From assembly GCF_014287875.1 (NCBI RefSeq), contig NZ_JACOPN010000001.1:496001-560000 (forward strand): a DNA stretch of 64,000 bases, in the 5' to 3' direction. Within the stretch, counting starts at the first letter, position 1, and each line of letters starts with the position of its first letter. This document shows positions 33,054 to 40,696 of the stretch, in pieces. The notes under the pieces are model-generated. The model was given only the letters and a program-made list of their open reading frames with translations, had not been told where the DNA came from and did no database searches. The stretch comes from Flintibacter faecis (lineage in GTDB: Bacteria; Bacillota; Clostridia; Oscillospirales; Oscillospiraceae). The position numbers and the translations under genes are program-made.

Positions 33054-34235
33054 ATGATCTCTAACGACCTCTCCCAGGCCATCCAACGGCACTGGCATAC
33101 CGCCGTTGCCCTTAGCGACGACCTCTATGCCCACCCCGAGATCGCCCATCAGGAGTTCCGCTCCAGCCAGAAAGTCGTGGAATTGCTCCGCCAGGCCGGT
33201 TACCAGGTGGAATACCCCTACATGGGCTACCCCACCGCCTTCCGGGGGGTACTGAAAAATGGGGAAGGTCCCTCCGCCGCCATTCTGGTGGAATACGATG
33301 CCCTCCCCGGCCTGGGCCACGCCTGCGGGCACAACGCCCACTGCGCCATGGCCGTGCTGGCCGCCCTGGCCATGGCCGACCTCAAGGACCGGTTTCAGGG
33401 CACGATATACGTCTTCGGCACCCCCGCCGAGGAGGAGGCCGGTGCCAAGATCGGCATGGCTGCCAACGGCGCATTCGACGGCATGTCTCTGGCCACGATG
33501 ATCCACAGCTGGAGCGGCCCGGCCAGCATCTCCGACATGGACGTGCTCAGTCTGCGGTGTTATCTCATGGAGTTCAAGGGGACCAGCGCCCACGCCGTGG
33601 CCGGTCCCTGGGCGGGCCACAGCGCCCTGGCCGCCGCCCGGGGCTTCCTGTCCCTCATCGATGCCCGGCGGGAGAGCTTCACCAGCGATGTCCATGTCAA
33701 CGGCATCATCACCGACGGCGGTCTCTGCCCCGCCATCCTGCCGGATCGTGCGGAGCTCCGCATCGAGTTCCGTACCGATTCTCTCTCCAAGCTGGAGCGG
33801 CTGGACGATATCATCAAAAAGTGCGCCCATGGCGCAGCCTCCGCCATGGACTGCACCGTGAACTTCACCAAGGCCTTCGACGACTTTGCCGACATGGTCC
33901 GGGTCCCCGTGCTGGAGGATACGGTGGAGGAGCTGCTCCATGAGATGGGACGGGCCAGCGAACCCGTGCGGATTCCCAACGGCTCCTCCGACGTGGGCAA
34001 CGTGAGCTATCACTGCCCCGCCATCCAGCCCCTGCTGACCATCGGCGACACGTTTTACGCCCTGCACACCCCGGAGTTCCGGGAGGAGACCCTCAAGGAG
34101 CCCGCCCACCAGGCCATTGCCGACGGCGGCAAGCTCATCGGCAGCCTGATCCTGCGCACCCTCACCGACGAGAAGTTCCGGGACCAGGTCTGGCAGTCCT
34201 ATCTGACCCAGCGGGAAAAAAAGTTAGACCCCTGA
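33054..34235 (+). CDS. M20-family amidohydrolase (AbgB/HipO-like)
   Basis: A 393-residue zinc-dependent hydrolase. The metal-binding motifs are seen in HPEIAHQEFRSS, GHACGHNAHCAMA, GTPAEEEAGAKIG, and a C-terminal NGSSDVGNVSYHCP with DVGNVS typical of the AbgB group. It cleaves N-acyl amino acids or p-aminobenzoyl-glutamate-like amides in the cytoplasm. It is co-transcribed with a YfcC carrier, which probably imports the substrate. Exact substrate unknown. Confidence 0.86.
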   Translation: MISNDLSQAIQRHWHTAVALSDDLYAHPEIAHQEFRSSQKVVELLRQAGYQVEYPYMGYPTAFRGVLKNGEGPSAAILVEYDALPGLGHACGHNAHCAMAVLAALAMADLKDRFQGTIYVFGTPAEEEAGAKIGMAANGAFDGMSLATMIHSWSGPASISDMDVLSLRCYLMEFKGTSAHAVAGPWAGHSALAAARGFLSLIDARRESFTSDVHVNGIITDGGLCPAILPDRAELRIEFRTDSLSKLERLDDIIKKCAHGAASAMDCTVNFTKAFDDFADMVRVPVLEDTVEELLHEMGRASEPVRIPNGSSDVGNVSYHCPAIQPLLTIGDTFYALHTPEFREETLKEPAHQAIADGGKLIGSLILRTLTDEKFRDQVWQSYLTQREKKLDP

Positions 34236-34278
34236 TCCTCGCTGCCCCTACTATTTGTGTGAAAAAGGAGTGCTCTTC

Positions 34279-35691
34279 ATGTCAAGCGGAAACATGTTAA
34301 AAAAGAAAAAAGGCATCCAGCTTCCCCACATCTATGTTCTGCTGTTCAGCGTCATCATCGTCTGCACCATCCTCACCTGGGTCCTCCCCGCCGGCGAGTT
34401 TGACCGGGTGATGAACGAGGCCACAGGCCGTACCGTAGCCGTGGCCGGCACCTTCCACACGGTGAAGCAGTCGCCGGTCGGTATCTTCCAGATGTTCCAG
34501 TCCATCTATAACGGCATGTGCGACGCCGGGTCCGTCACCTTCTTTGTCTTCGTCTCCTTTGCCTCCATCAATATCATCATCGCCAGCGGTGCATTCAACG
34601 GTCTGGTTGCCGGCCTGCTGAAGGTGTTCAAGGGCAAGGCCCGCGTGGCCATCATCCCCATTTTCATGTTCATCGTGGGTATTGCCTCCTCCACCATCGG
34701 TCTGTTCGAGGAGTGGTTCCCCTTCGTCCCCGTATTTGCCGGCATCGCCATGGCCATGGGCTTCGATGCAGTTGTGGGCATGGCCATTGTGGCCTTCGGT
34801 GCCGCCACGGGCTACTCCGGCGCTATGATGAACCCCTTCACCGTGGGCATCGCTCAGGGCATCGCCGAGGTGGCCCCCATGTCCGGCACGGGCTATCGCT
34901 TCCTCTGCCACATGGCCCTGCTGGTGGTGGGCTCCGCCCTCACCATCCGCTACGCTCTGAAGGTCCAGGCCGACCCCAGCAAAAGCCTGGTCTACGGCGA
35001 GACCGGACACATCACCATGAGCGAAAACGACGTGCAGAATTCCCCCTTCGGCATTCGGGAAAAGCTGGTCCTGCTCATCCTGCTGGGCGGCATCATCGCT
35101 GTGGTCTATGGCTGTAAGGTCTATGGCTGGTACTTCGCTGAGCTGTCCGCTGTCTTCGTCATCATGGGCGTCCTCAGCGCCCTCGTCATGGGCTGGGGTC
35201 CCAACAAGATCGGCGAGCTGTATTCCAAGGGCTTCACCGACATCGCCATGGCCTGTATGATGATCGGCCTGGCCCGGGGCATCCTGATGGTCCTCCAGGC
35301 CGGCAACATCATCGACACCGTGGTGTACTACTTCTCCCTGCCCCTGGCCGCCTTCCCCTCCTGGTTCTGCGGCGTGGCCATGCTGGTCATGCAGACCCTG
35401 CTGAACTTCTTCATCCCCTCCGGCTCCGGTCAGGCCGCTGCCTCCATGCCCATCATGGCTCCCCTTGCCGACCTGCTGGGCGTGTCCCGGGACACCGCCG
35501 TGCTGGCCTTCCAGTTTGGCGACGGTCTGTCCAACGTTCTGTGGCCCACCGCCTACCCCGCTATCCTGGCCGGTCTGGCCGGCATCAAGGTGGAGAAGTG
35601 GTGGAAGTTCGCCATCCCCGTGGGCCTCGCTCTGGTCCTCACCCAGGCCGGACTGATGATCCTGGCTGTTCTCACAGGCTTCGGGGCCTGA
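34279..35691 (+). CDS. YfcC-family carrier (DcuC/arginine-type permease)
   Basis: 470 residues from the ATG at 34279 (AAGGAG upstream). It has about 12 hydrophobic helices; family motifs include ILTWVLPAGEFDR near the N-terminus, FVGIASSTIGLFEEWFPF-like core (GIASSTIGLFEEW) and NFFIPSGSGQAAASMPI. Members carry dicarboxylates, amino acids or peptide-like compounds by proton or sodium coupling. The neighbour M20 hydrolase suggests an N-substituted amino acid or dipeptide. Confidence 0.85.
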   Translation: MSSGNMLKKKKGIQLPHIYVLLFSVIIVCTILTWVLPAGEFDRVMNEATGRTVAVAGTFHTVKQSPVGIFQMFQSIYNGMCDAGSVTFFVFVSFASINIIIASGAFNGLVAGLLKVFKGKARVAIIPIFMFIVGIASSTIGLFEEWFPFVPVFAGIAMAMGFDAVVGMAIVAFGAATGYSGAMMNPFTVGIAQGIAEVAPMSGTGYRFLCHMALLVVGSALTIRYALKVQADPSKSLVYGETGHITMSENDVQNSPFGIREKLVLLILLGGIIAVVYGCKVYGWYFAELSAVFVIMGVLSALVMGWGPNKIGELYSKGFTDIAMACMMIGLARGILMVLQAGNIIDTVVYYFSLPLAAFPSWFCGVAMLVMQTLLNFFIPSGSGQAAASMPIMAPLADLLGVSRDTAVLAFQFGDGLSNVLWPTAYPAILAGLAGIKVEKWWKFAIPVGLALVLTQAGLMILAVLTGFGA

Positions 35692-35712
35692 ACCCCTTTT
35701 CTTTTCCCTTCT

Positions 35713-35748
35713 GGCGGCGGTCCCTCCCGGGGCCGCCGCTCTCTTTTG
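35713..35748 (+). terminator. terminator after YfcC carrier gene
   Basis: Stem GGCGGCGGTCCC/GGGGCCGCCGCT followed by CTCTTTTG. Confidence 0.75.
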
Positions 35749-35824
35749 TCTATTTTGCTGTTTTTTGTTTTTTACACGCTTTTTACTTTCTCCAGTTATC
35801 CTACGATAATATTTCCAAAAATAA

Positions 35825-35853
35825 TTGCATTTTTTTGTCCCTTGTGCTATATT
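35825..35853 (+). promoter_or_regulatory. promoter of DUF6110/P-type ATPase operon
   Basis: TTGCAT (35825-35830), 17 bp, TATATT (35848-35853), about 80 bases before the first ATG. The surrounding sequence is unusually AT-rich. Confidence 0.65.
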
Positions 35854-35933
35854 TCTTGCATCAAAAAAGTTGGCCCGTCCGGCTCCCCGCCTGACATGCC
35901 GCCTTACTTATTTACTTTAAGGAGGAACGCTCT

Positions 35934-36218
35934 ATGAATATCTACAAGAAACTGGCCCTGTTCGCCGGCGGCACCCTGTTTGGCTCTGCCGGTATCAAGC
36001 TGCTCTCCAGCAAGGATGCCAAGAACGCCTATGCCCACACCGCCGCCGCCGTCCTGCGGATGAAGGACTGCGTCATGACCACTGTGAACACCGTGCAGGA
36101 GAACGCCGCCGATGTTCTGGCCACCGCCAAGGACATCAACGAGCAGCGCGCCCAGCAGGCCGAGCAGGCCCAGCAGGCTGACGAGTCCGCCCAGGCCGAG
36201 CCCGCCGACGCTGAGTAA
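35934..36218 (+). CDS. DUF6110-like small membrane-associated protein
   Basis: 94 residues, start ATG after AAGGAGG. The N-terminal half is mildly hydrophobic (MNIYKKLALFAGGTLFGSAGIKLLSS), then a helical stretch AHTAAAVLRMKDCVMTTVNTV, then an acidic Gln/Glu/Ala tail (EQRAQQAEQAQQADES). Proteins of this look (DUF6110) are regularly encoded next to P1B ATPases in gut Firmicutes. It may be a small partner that anchors or regulates the pump. No catalytic motif is seen. Confidence 0.72.
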   Translation: MNIYKKLALFAGGTLFGSAGIKLLSSKDAKNAYAHTAAAVLRMKDCVMTTVNTVQENAADVLATAKDINEQRAQQAEQAQQADESAQAEPADAE

Positions 36219-36229
36219 ATCCACCACGC

Positions 36230-36256
36230 CGTAGGGGGCCGCTTCGGCGGCCCTCT
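36230..36256 (+). terminator. attenuating hairpin between DUF6110 and ATPase genes
   Basis: Stem AGGGGGCCGC-TTCG-GCGGCCCTCTTT with CCTTT after it. It would let the first gene be made in excess of the pump. Confidence 0.6.
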
Positions 36257-36276
36257 TTCCTTTGGAGGCATACGCT

Positions 36277-38376
36277 ATGAAATTCATCATCAAACACGAA
36301 AGCCGGGGGCGGATGCGGGTGCAGCTGTGCCAGTCCCGCATGACCCTGGCGCAGGCCGACCTGCTTCAGGCCTGGCTCCACGCCCAGCCCCATGTGCTCC
36401 AGGCCGATGTCCACGAGCGCACCTGCTGCGCCGTGGTCACCTTCCGGGGCGACTGCCGGGAGCAGCTGCTCTCCTCCCTGCGCCGCTTCTCTTATTCTGA
36501 CAAGGCCGTCCAGGCCTTCTCCGGCGTCCAGAGCGGCCGGGCCATCAACCGGGCCTATCAGGAAAAACTGGTGGGCCTGGTCTGCGGCAAAGCCGCCCGC
36601 TTCCTCTTCCTGCCCGCCCCTCTCCAGGCTGCCTGGGCGGTGGTCACCGCCGTTCCCTATGTCCTGCGGGGCCTGGGCTGCCTCATCCGCCGCCAGATGC
36701 ATGTGGAGCTGCTGGACGGCCTGTCCATCGGCATCTCCCTGGTCCGCCGGGACTTCGGCACCGCCGGCTCGGTCATGTTCCTGCTGCGCCTGGGCGAGCT
36801 GCTGGAGGAGTGGACCCACAAGCGCTCGGTGGACAACCTGGCCCGCAGCATGTCCCTGAACATCGACCGGGTCTGGCTGAAGACCCCCGGCGGGGACGAG
36901 ATCCTGGTCCCCCTCACCCAGGTCCAGCCCGGCGACCGCATCTGCGTCCGCACTGGCGGCATGATCCCCCTGGACAGCGTGGTGGACCAGGGGGAGGTCA
37001 CCGTGAATCAGGCCTCCCTCACCGGCGAGTCCATCCCCGTGCCCAAGCGCCCCGGCTCCGCCGTCTACGCCGGCACCGTGGTGGAGGAGGGCGAGTGCGT
37101 CCTGCTGGTGCGCCAGCACTCCGGCTCCAGCCGCTATGACAAGATCGTCTCCATGATCGAGCAGTCGGAGAAGCTCAAGTCCGCCGCCGAGAGCCAGGCC
37201 GCCAACCTGGCCGACAAGCTGGTGCCCTACACCCTGGTGGGCAGCGGCCTGGTCTATCTCCTCACCCGAAACGTCACCCGGGCCCTGTCCGTGCTCATGG
37301 TGGACTTCTCCTGCGCCCTCAAGCTGGCCATGCCCCTGGCCGTCCTGTCCGCCATGCGGGAGGCCAGCGACTTCCGTGCCACCGTCAAGGGCGGCAAATA
37401 TCTGGAGGCCATCGCCAAGGCCGACACCATCGTCTTTGATAAGACGGGCACCCTGACCTATGCCAGCCCCGTGGTGGCCCAGGTGGTCCCCTTCGGCGGC
37501 AACAGCGAGGAGGAGATGCTCCGCCTTGCCGCCTGTCTGGAGGAGCACTTCCCCCACTCCATGGCCAACGCCGTGGTCAGCGCCGCCCAGCAGCGGGGCC
37601 TGTCCCACGAGGAGCTCCACTCCCAGGTCCAATATCTGGTGGCCCACGGCATCGCCAGCACGGTGGGCGGCAAAAAGGTCATCATCGGCAGCGCCCACTT
37701 CGTCTTCGAGGACGAGCACTGTGCCATCCCCGCCGGGGAGCAGGACAAGTTCGACGCCCTGCCCCCGGAGTACTCCCACCTCTATCTGGCCATCGCCGGC
37801 CAGCTCTCCGCCGTCATCTGCATCGCCGACCCCTTGCGGAAGGAGGCCGCCCAGGTCATCCAGACCCTGCGCCAGCTGGGCGTGAAAAAGACCGTCATGC
37901 TCACCGGCGACAGCGAGCGCACCGCCGCCGCCATCGCCGCCCAGGTGGGCGTGGACGAGTACCACTCCGAGGTCCTGCCCGAGGACAAGGCCAACTTTGT
38001 CCAGCAGGAGCGGGCCCTGGGGCACACCGTCATCATGCTGGGTGACGGCATCAACGACTCCCCCGCCCTGTCCGCCGCCAGCGTGGGCATCGCCATCAGC
38101 GACGGAGCGGCCATCGCCCGGGAGATCGCCGATGTCACCGTGGCCGCCGAGGACTTAAACGAGCTGGTCGCCCTGCGCCGGGTGGCCCAGGGGCTGATGG
38201 ACCGCATCCACTCCAACTATCGCTTCGTCATCGGCTTCAACGGCTCCCTCATCGCCCTGGGCGCTCTGGGCATCCTGCCCCCCGCCACCTCCGCCATGCT
38301 GCATAACCTGTCCACCCTGGGGGTCAGCCTGCGCAGCATGACCGACCTCCTCCCCGACCAGGACAAGCTGGTCTGA
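36277..38376 (+). CDS. P1B-type heavy-metal ATPase with SCAL in place of CPC
   Basis: 699 residues from the ATG at 36277 (GGAGG eight bases upstream). The N-terminal ~70 residues resemble an HMA fold without CxxC (LCQSRMTLAQADLLQAWL). Core motifs: LTGESIPVPKRP (actuator), FDKTGTLTYA with Asp388 phosphorylated, MLTGDSERTA and MLGDGINDSPALSAA. The membrane site that in most P1B pumps reads CPC/CPH is DFSCALKLAMP here (Cys346). So the transported ion is uncertain; Mn, Fe or other transition metal are possible. It probably works with the DUF6110 protein. Confidence 0.85.
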   Translation: MKFIIKHESRGRMRVQLCQSRMTLAQADLLQAWLHAQPHVLQADVHERTCCAVVTFRGDCREQLLSSLRRFSYSDKAVQAFSGVQSGRAINRAYQEKLVGLVCGKAARFLFLPAPLQAAWAVVTAVPYVLRGLGCLIRRQMHVELLDGLSIGISLVRRDFGTAGSVMFLLRLGELLEEWTHKRSVDNLARSMSLNIDRVWLKTPGGDEILVPLTQVQPGDRICVRTGGMIPLDSVVDQGEVTVNQASLTGESIPVPKRPGSAVYAGTVVEEGECVLLVRQHSGSSRYDKIVSMIEQSEKLKSAAESQAANLADKLVPYTLVGSGLVYLLTRNVTRALSVLMVDFSCALKLAMPLAVLSAMREASDFRATVKGGKYLEAIAKADTIVFDKTGTLTYASPVVAQVVPFGGNSEEEMLRLAACLEEHFPHSMANAVVSAAQQRGLSHEELHSQVQYLVAHGIASTVGGKKVIIGSAHFVFEDEHCAIPAGEQDKFDALPPEYSHLYLAIAGQLSAVICIADPLRKEAAQVIQTLRQLGVKKTVMLTGDSERTAAAIAAQVGVDEYHSEVLPEDKANFVQQERALGHTVIMLGDGINDSPALSAASVGIAISDGAAIAREIADVTVAAEDLNELVALRRVAQGLMDRIHSNYRFVIGFNGSLIALGALGILPPATSAMLHNLSTLGVSLRSMTDLLPDQDKLV

Positions 38377-38402
38377 CCCCAGCCCATAAAACACAGTGAA
38401 AA

Positions 38403-38450
38403 AGCGGCCCCCGGTTCGGCATATGCCAAACCGAGGGCCGCTTCTCTTTT
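38403..38450. terminator. bidirectional terminator
   Basis: Stem AGCGGCCCCCGGTTCGG / CCAAACCGAGGGCCGCT around CATATG, followed by TCTCTTTT. It serves the ATPase operon and, in the other direction, the XRE gene. Confidence 0.8.
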
Positions 38451-38469
38451 GCTCAAAGGCGGACTCCGC

Positions 38470-38931
38470 TCATCTCCGGTCCAGCTCCCGGCGCACGGTG
38501 CGGGACAGCAGCTCCTGCCCCTCGGGGGAGCGGAGCACCTCCAGCACCGTCTCCCGGACCATCTCCTGGAAGGCCGGGGTACGCAGGAGGGAGCCGAACA
38601 CGGTGCCCTGGTCCCCGCCGCCGCTCTTGGGCTGGGGCGCAGGCCGCACGGCCCGCTTGGGGGCGGGGCGGACGGGCTCGTCGTCGTCCACAAAGTCCCC
38701 GTCCATCCAGGTCTCCTGGCGGGTCTTATCGTTGCTCTCCCCCTTCAGATAGAACAGGGACACCCCGAAAAAGTCCGCCATTTTCTTCTGCTGCTCGGCG
38801 GTGGGGGTGGCCCGCCCGGTCTCAAACTTCTCCGCCGCCGTCTTGGGAAAGCCCAGTGCGGCGGACAGGGCGGGGCGGCTGAGCCCCTTCTCGGTGCGCA
38901 GTTCCTCAATGCGCTGTGCCATGGTGATCAT
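38470..38931 (-). CDS. XRE-family regulator with long C-terminal region
   Basis: 153 residues from the ATG at 38931 (AAGGAGG nine bases upstream). The N-terminal helix-turn-helix is RIEELRTEKGLSRPALSAAL, then KFETGRATPTAEQQKKMADF and FFGVSLFYLKGES. The C-terminal ~85 residues are Pro/Arg/Lys-rich and then helical (FQEMVRETVLEVLRSPEGQE); I do not recognise this part. The gene stands alone, with no neighbour that reveals its target. Confidence 0.8.
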   Translation of the reverse strand: MITMAQRIEELRTEKGLSRPALSAALGFPKTAAEKFETGRATPTAEQQKKMADFFGVSLFYLKGESNDKTRQETWMDGDFVDDDEPVRPAPKRAVRPAPQPKSGGGDQGTVFGSLLRTPAFQEMVRETVLEVLRSPEGQELLSRTVRRELDRR

Positions 38932-38984
38932 AACAAATTCCTCCTTGGATAGTTGAGTTGTTGACATAATAGCCGCCCCTACAA

Positions 38985-39116
38985 GAGCAATCGTGACCTG
39001 GTGTAGGGGCGGATGTCCCCATCCGCCCGTTCAATGGCCGTCCGGGTAACGCCGGGCCGCTGGGGACAGCGGCCCCTACGGTAGGGTGCGGTAGCTCTCG
39101 TAGGGACGGCCTGTCC
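38985..39116. repeat. intergenic inverted repeats (TAGGGGCGG type)
   Basis: Three short palindromes in 130 bases: GTAGGGGCGGATG...CATCCGCCC (about 39003-39030), GGCCGCTGGGGACAGCGGCC, and GTAGGGACGG...CTGTCCCGTC. All are non-coding. The TAGGGGCGG motif is a common Firmicutes intergenic repeat. Confidence 0.55.
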
Positions 39117-39127
39117 CGTCTGGCCTC

Positions 39128-39898
39128 TCACAGCGTGCGCAGCACGTCCTCCACCCTGCGGCAGTGGTTGGGGAATTTCTCCCGCAGCTCGGGGGCGGCG
39201 TTGTCCATGATATAGGGGCAGCCGGCGGCCTCCAGCATGGGCAGGTCGTTGAAGTTATCCCCAAAGGCCATGACCTCCTCCGGCTTTACGTCCAGGGCCT
39301 GGCACAGCTGCTCCAGGCCGGTGCCCTTGTTGGCCAGATTAAAGTCCAGCCAGGCCTCCCCGGCGATGGCATGGTGAAATTCGTCCTCCCACTTGGGGCC
39401 CAGCACAGGCTGGACCTCCACCGCCCCCTGGGGGCAGTAGGCAGAGACCTTTACGATGTTCTCCGGCATGTCCTCCACCGTGGGTAGGATGGCCAGGTTG
39501 TTGCCCACGAAATAGCGGATGTGGTCCACCACGTCCCCCTTCTTGGGGCACAGATAGCTGGTGTTCACCCCGGAGATAAGTACCTCGCACTCCGGGATGT
39601 CCATGATCTGGTGGGCCAGGGCCAGGGCCCTTTCCCGCTCCATTACCGTCTTGCCCAGCAGCCTGCCGGGGTTCCCCGGGCCGAACAGCACCGCCCCGTT
39701 TTCGCACAGATAGGTCAGCTCGTCCGCCGCCGGGGCGAACAGCCGCCTAAGGCTGTGATACTGCCGCCCGCTGGCCGGGCAAAACAGGATGCCCTTCTGC
39801 TTCAGGCGGTGGATCTCCTCAAAGATCACCGGGTCGATCTCCGCCGCACCGTTGTGCAGCAGGGTCCCGTCTATGTCGCTGGCGATCAGCCGGATCAT
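39128..39898 (-). CDS. Cof-type HAD phosphatase
   Basis: 256 residues. HAD motif I is IASDIDGTLLHNG (Asp8, Asp10), motif II FCPASGRQ, motif III/IV AFGDNFNDLPML. A C2-type cap lies between. Such enzymes remove phosphate from sugar phosphates or cofactors such as PLP and flavins; the substrate cannot be read from sequence. AAGGAGG precedes ATG. Confidence 0.87.
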   Translation of the reverse strand: MIRLIASDIDGTLLHNGAAEIDPVIFEEIHRLKQKGILFCPASGRQYHSLRRLFAPAADELTYLCENGAVLFGPGNPGRLLGKTVMERERALALAHQIMDIPECEVLISGVNTSYLCPKKGDVVDHIRYFVGNNLAILPTVEDMPENIVKVSAYCPQGAVEVQPVLGPKWEDEFHHAIAGEAWLDFNLANKGTGLEQLCQALDVKPEEVMAFGDNFNDLPMLEAAGCPYIMDNAAPELREKFPNHCRRVEDVLRTL

Positions 39899-39934
39899 AT
39901 GTCGTTCCTCCTTGGATATGGCTCAGATAAGCTG

Positions 39935-40696
39935 TTAATTGCTCACGTCCTGGTATTCCGACGGGCTCATGCCCACCAGCTTTTTGAACGTGGCGGAAAA
40001 ATAGGCGATGTCCCGATAGCCCACCTGCTCGGCCACCTCATACACCTTCAACCGGCAGTCCCGCAGCAGCTCCATGGCCCGGTGGATGCGATAGCGGGTG
40101 AGATAGTTCAGCAGGGTATAGTCGGTCTCCTTCTTGAAGGTATGGCTCAGGTGCCCCTCGCTGATACCCAAATGCTGGGCGATGGCTGCCACGCCGATAT
40201 TGGGCTCGTGATAGTGCTCGCCGATGTAGGCCATGGCCTCCAACACATATTTGCTCTTGTCCCCTTTTTTCAGCTCGGGCAGGGGCAGGGGCGCAGGGCC
40301 CTTTTCGCCCCCCTGACCGGCCCGGTCCATGCGCTGCTTCAAGCGGGTGACGGCCTGCTCCAGCTCCCCGTCGTGAAAGGGCTTTAACAGAAAGTCCACC
40401 GCCCCCAGGCGCAGGGCGGCCTGGGCATAGGCAAAGCTGTCATAGGCCGTGAGGATGATGACAAAGGCGTTGTTGCCCCGCTCCCGCAGCTGGCGCAGCA
40501 TCTCCAGCCCGTCCATAACGGGCATTTTCAGGTCGGTGATGATCAGGCTGGGGGCATAGCGCTCCACCGCCTCCAGGGCCTGGAGGCCGTTGGCCGCCTC
40601 GCCCACCACCACGCAGTCCAGGGCGGCCCAGTCCACGGCCAGCACGATGCCCTTGCGGATCATCTCCTCGTCCTCTACCACCAGCACCTTCAGCAC
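39935..40696 (-). CDS. AraC-type response regulator (YesN-like)
   Basis: 253 residues. The receiver domain has EDEE at 8-11, phospho-acceptor Asp55 (LIITDLKMP), Thr83 and Lys105. The C-terminal AraC helix-turn-helix pair is GVAAIAQHLGISEGHLSHTF and YRIHRAMELLRDCRLKVYEV, ending with the YF-SATFKKLVGMSPSEYQ signature. It overlaps the kinase gene by 7 bases. It probably activates the divergent ABC importer at 43643-48600. Confidence 0.9.
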   Translation of the reverse strand: MLKVLVVEDEEMIRKGIVLAVDWAALDCVVVGEAANGLQALEAVERYAPSLIITDLKMPVMDGLEMLRQLRERGNNAFVIILTAYDSFAYAQAALRLGAVDFLLKPFHDGELEQAVTRLKQRMDRAGQGGEKGPAPLPLPELKKGDKSKYVLEAMAYIGEHYHEPNIGVAAIAQHLGISEGHLSHTFKKETDYTLLNYLTRYRIHRAMELLRDCRLKVYEVAEQVGYRDIAYFSATFKKLVGMSPSEYQDVSN

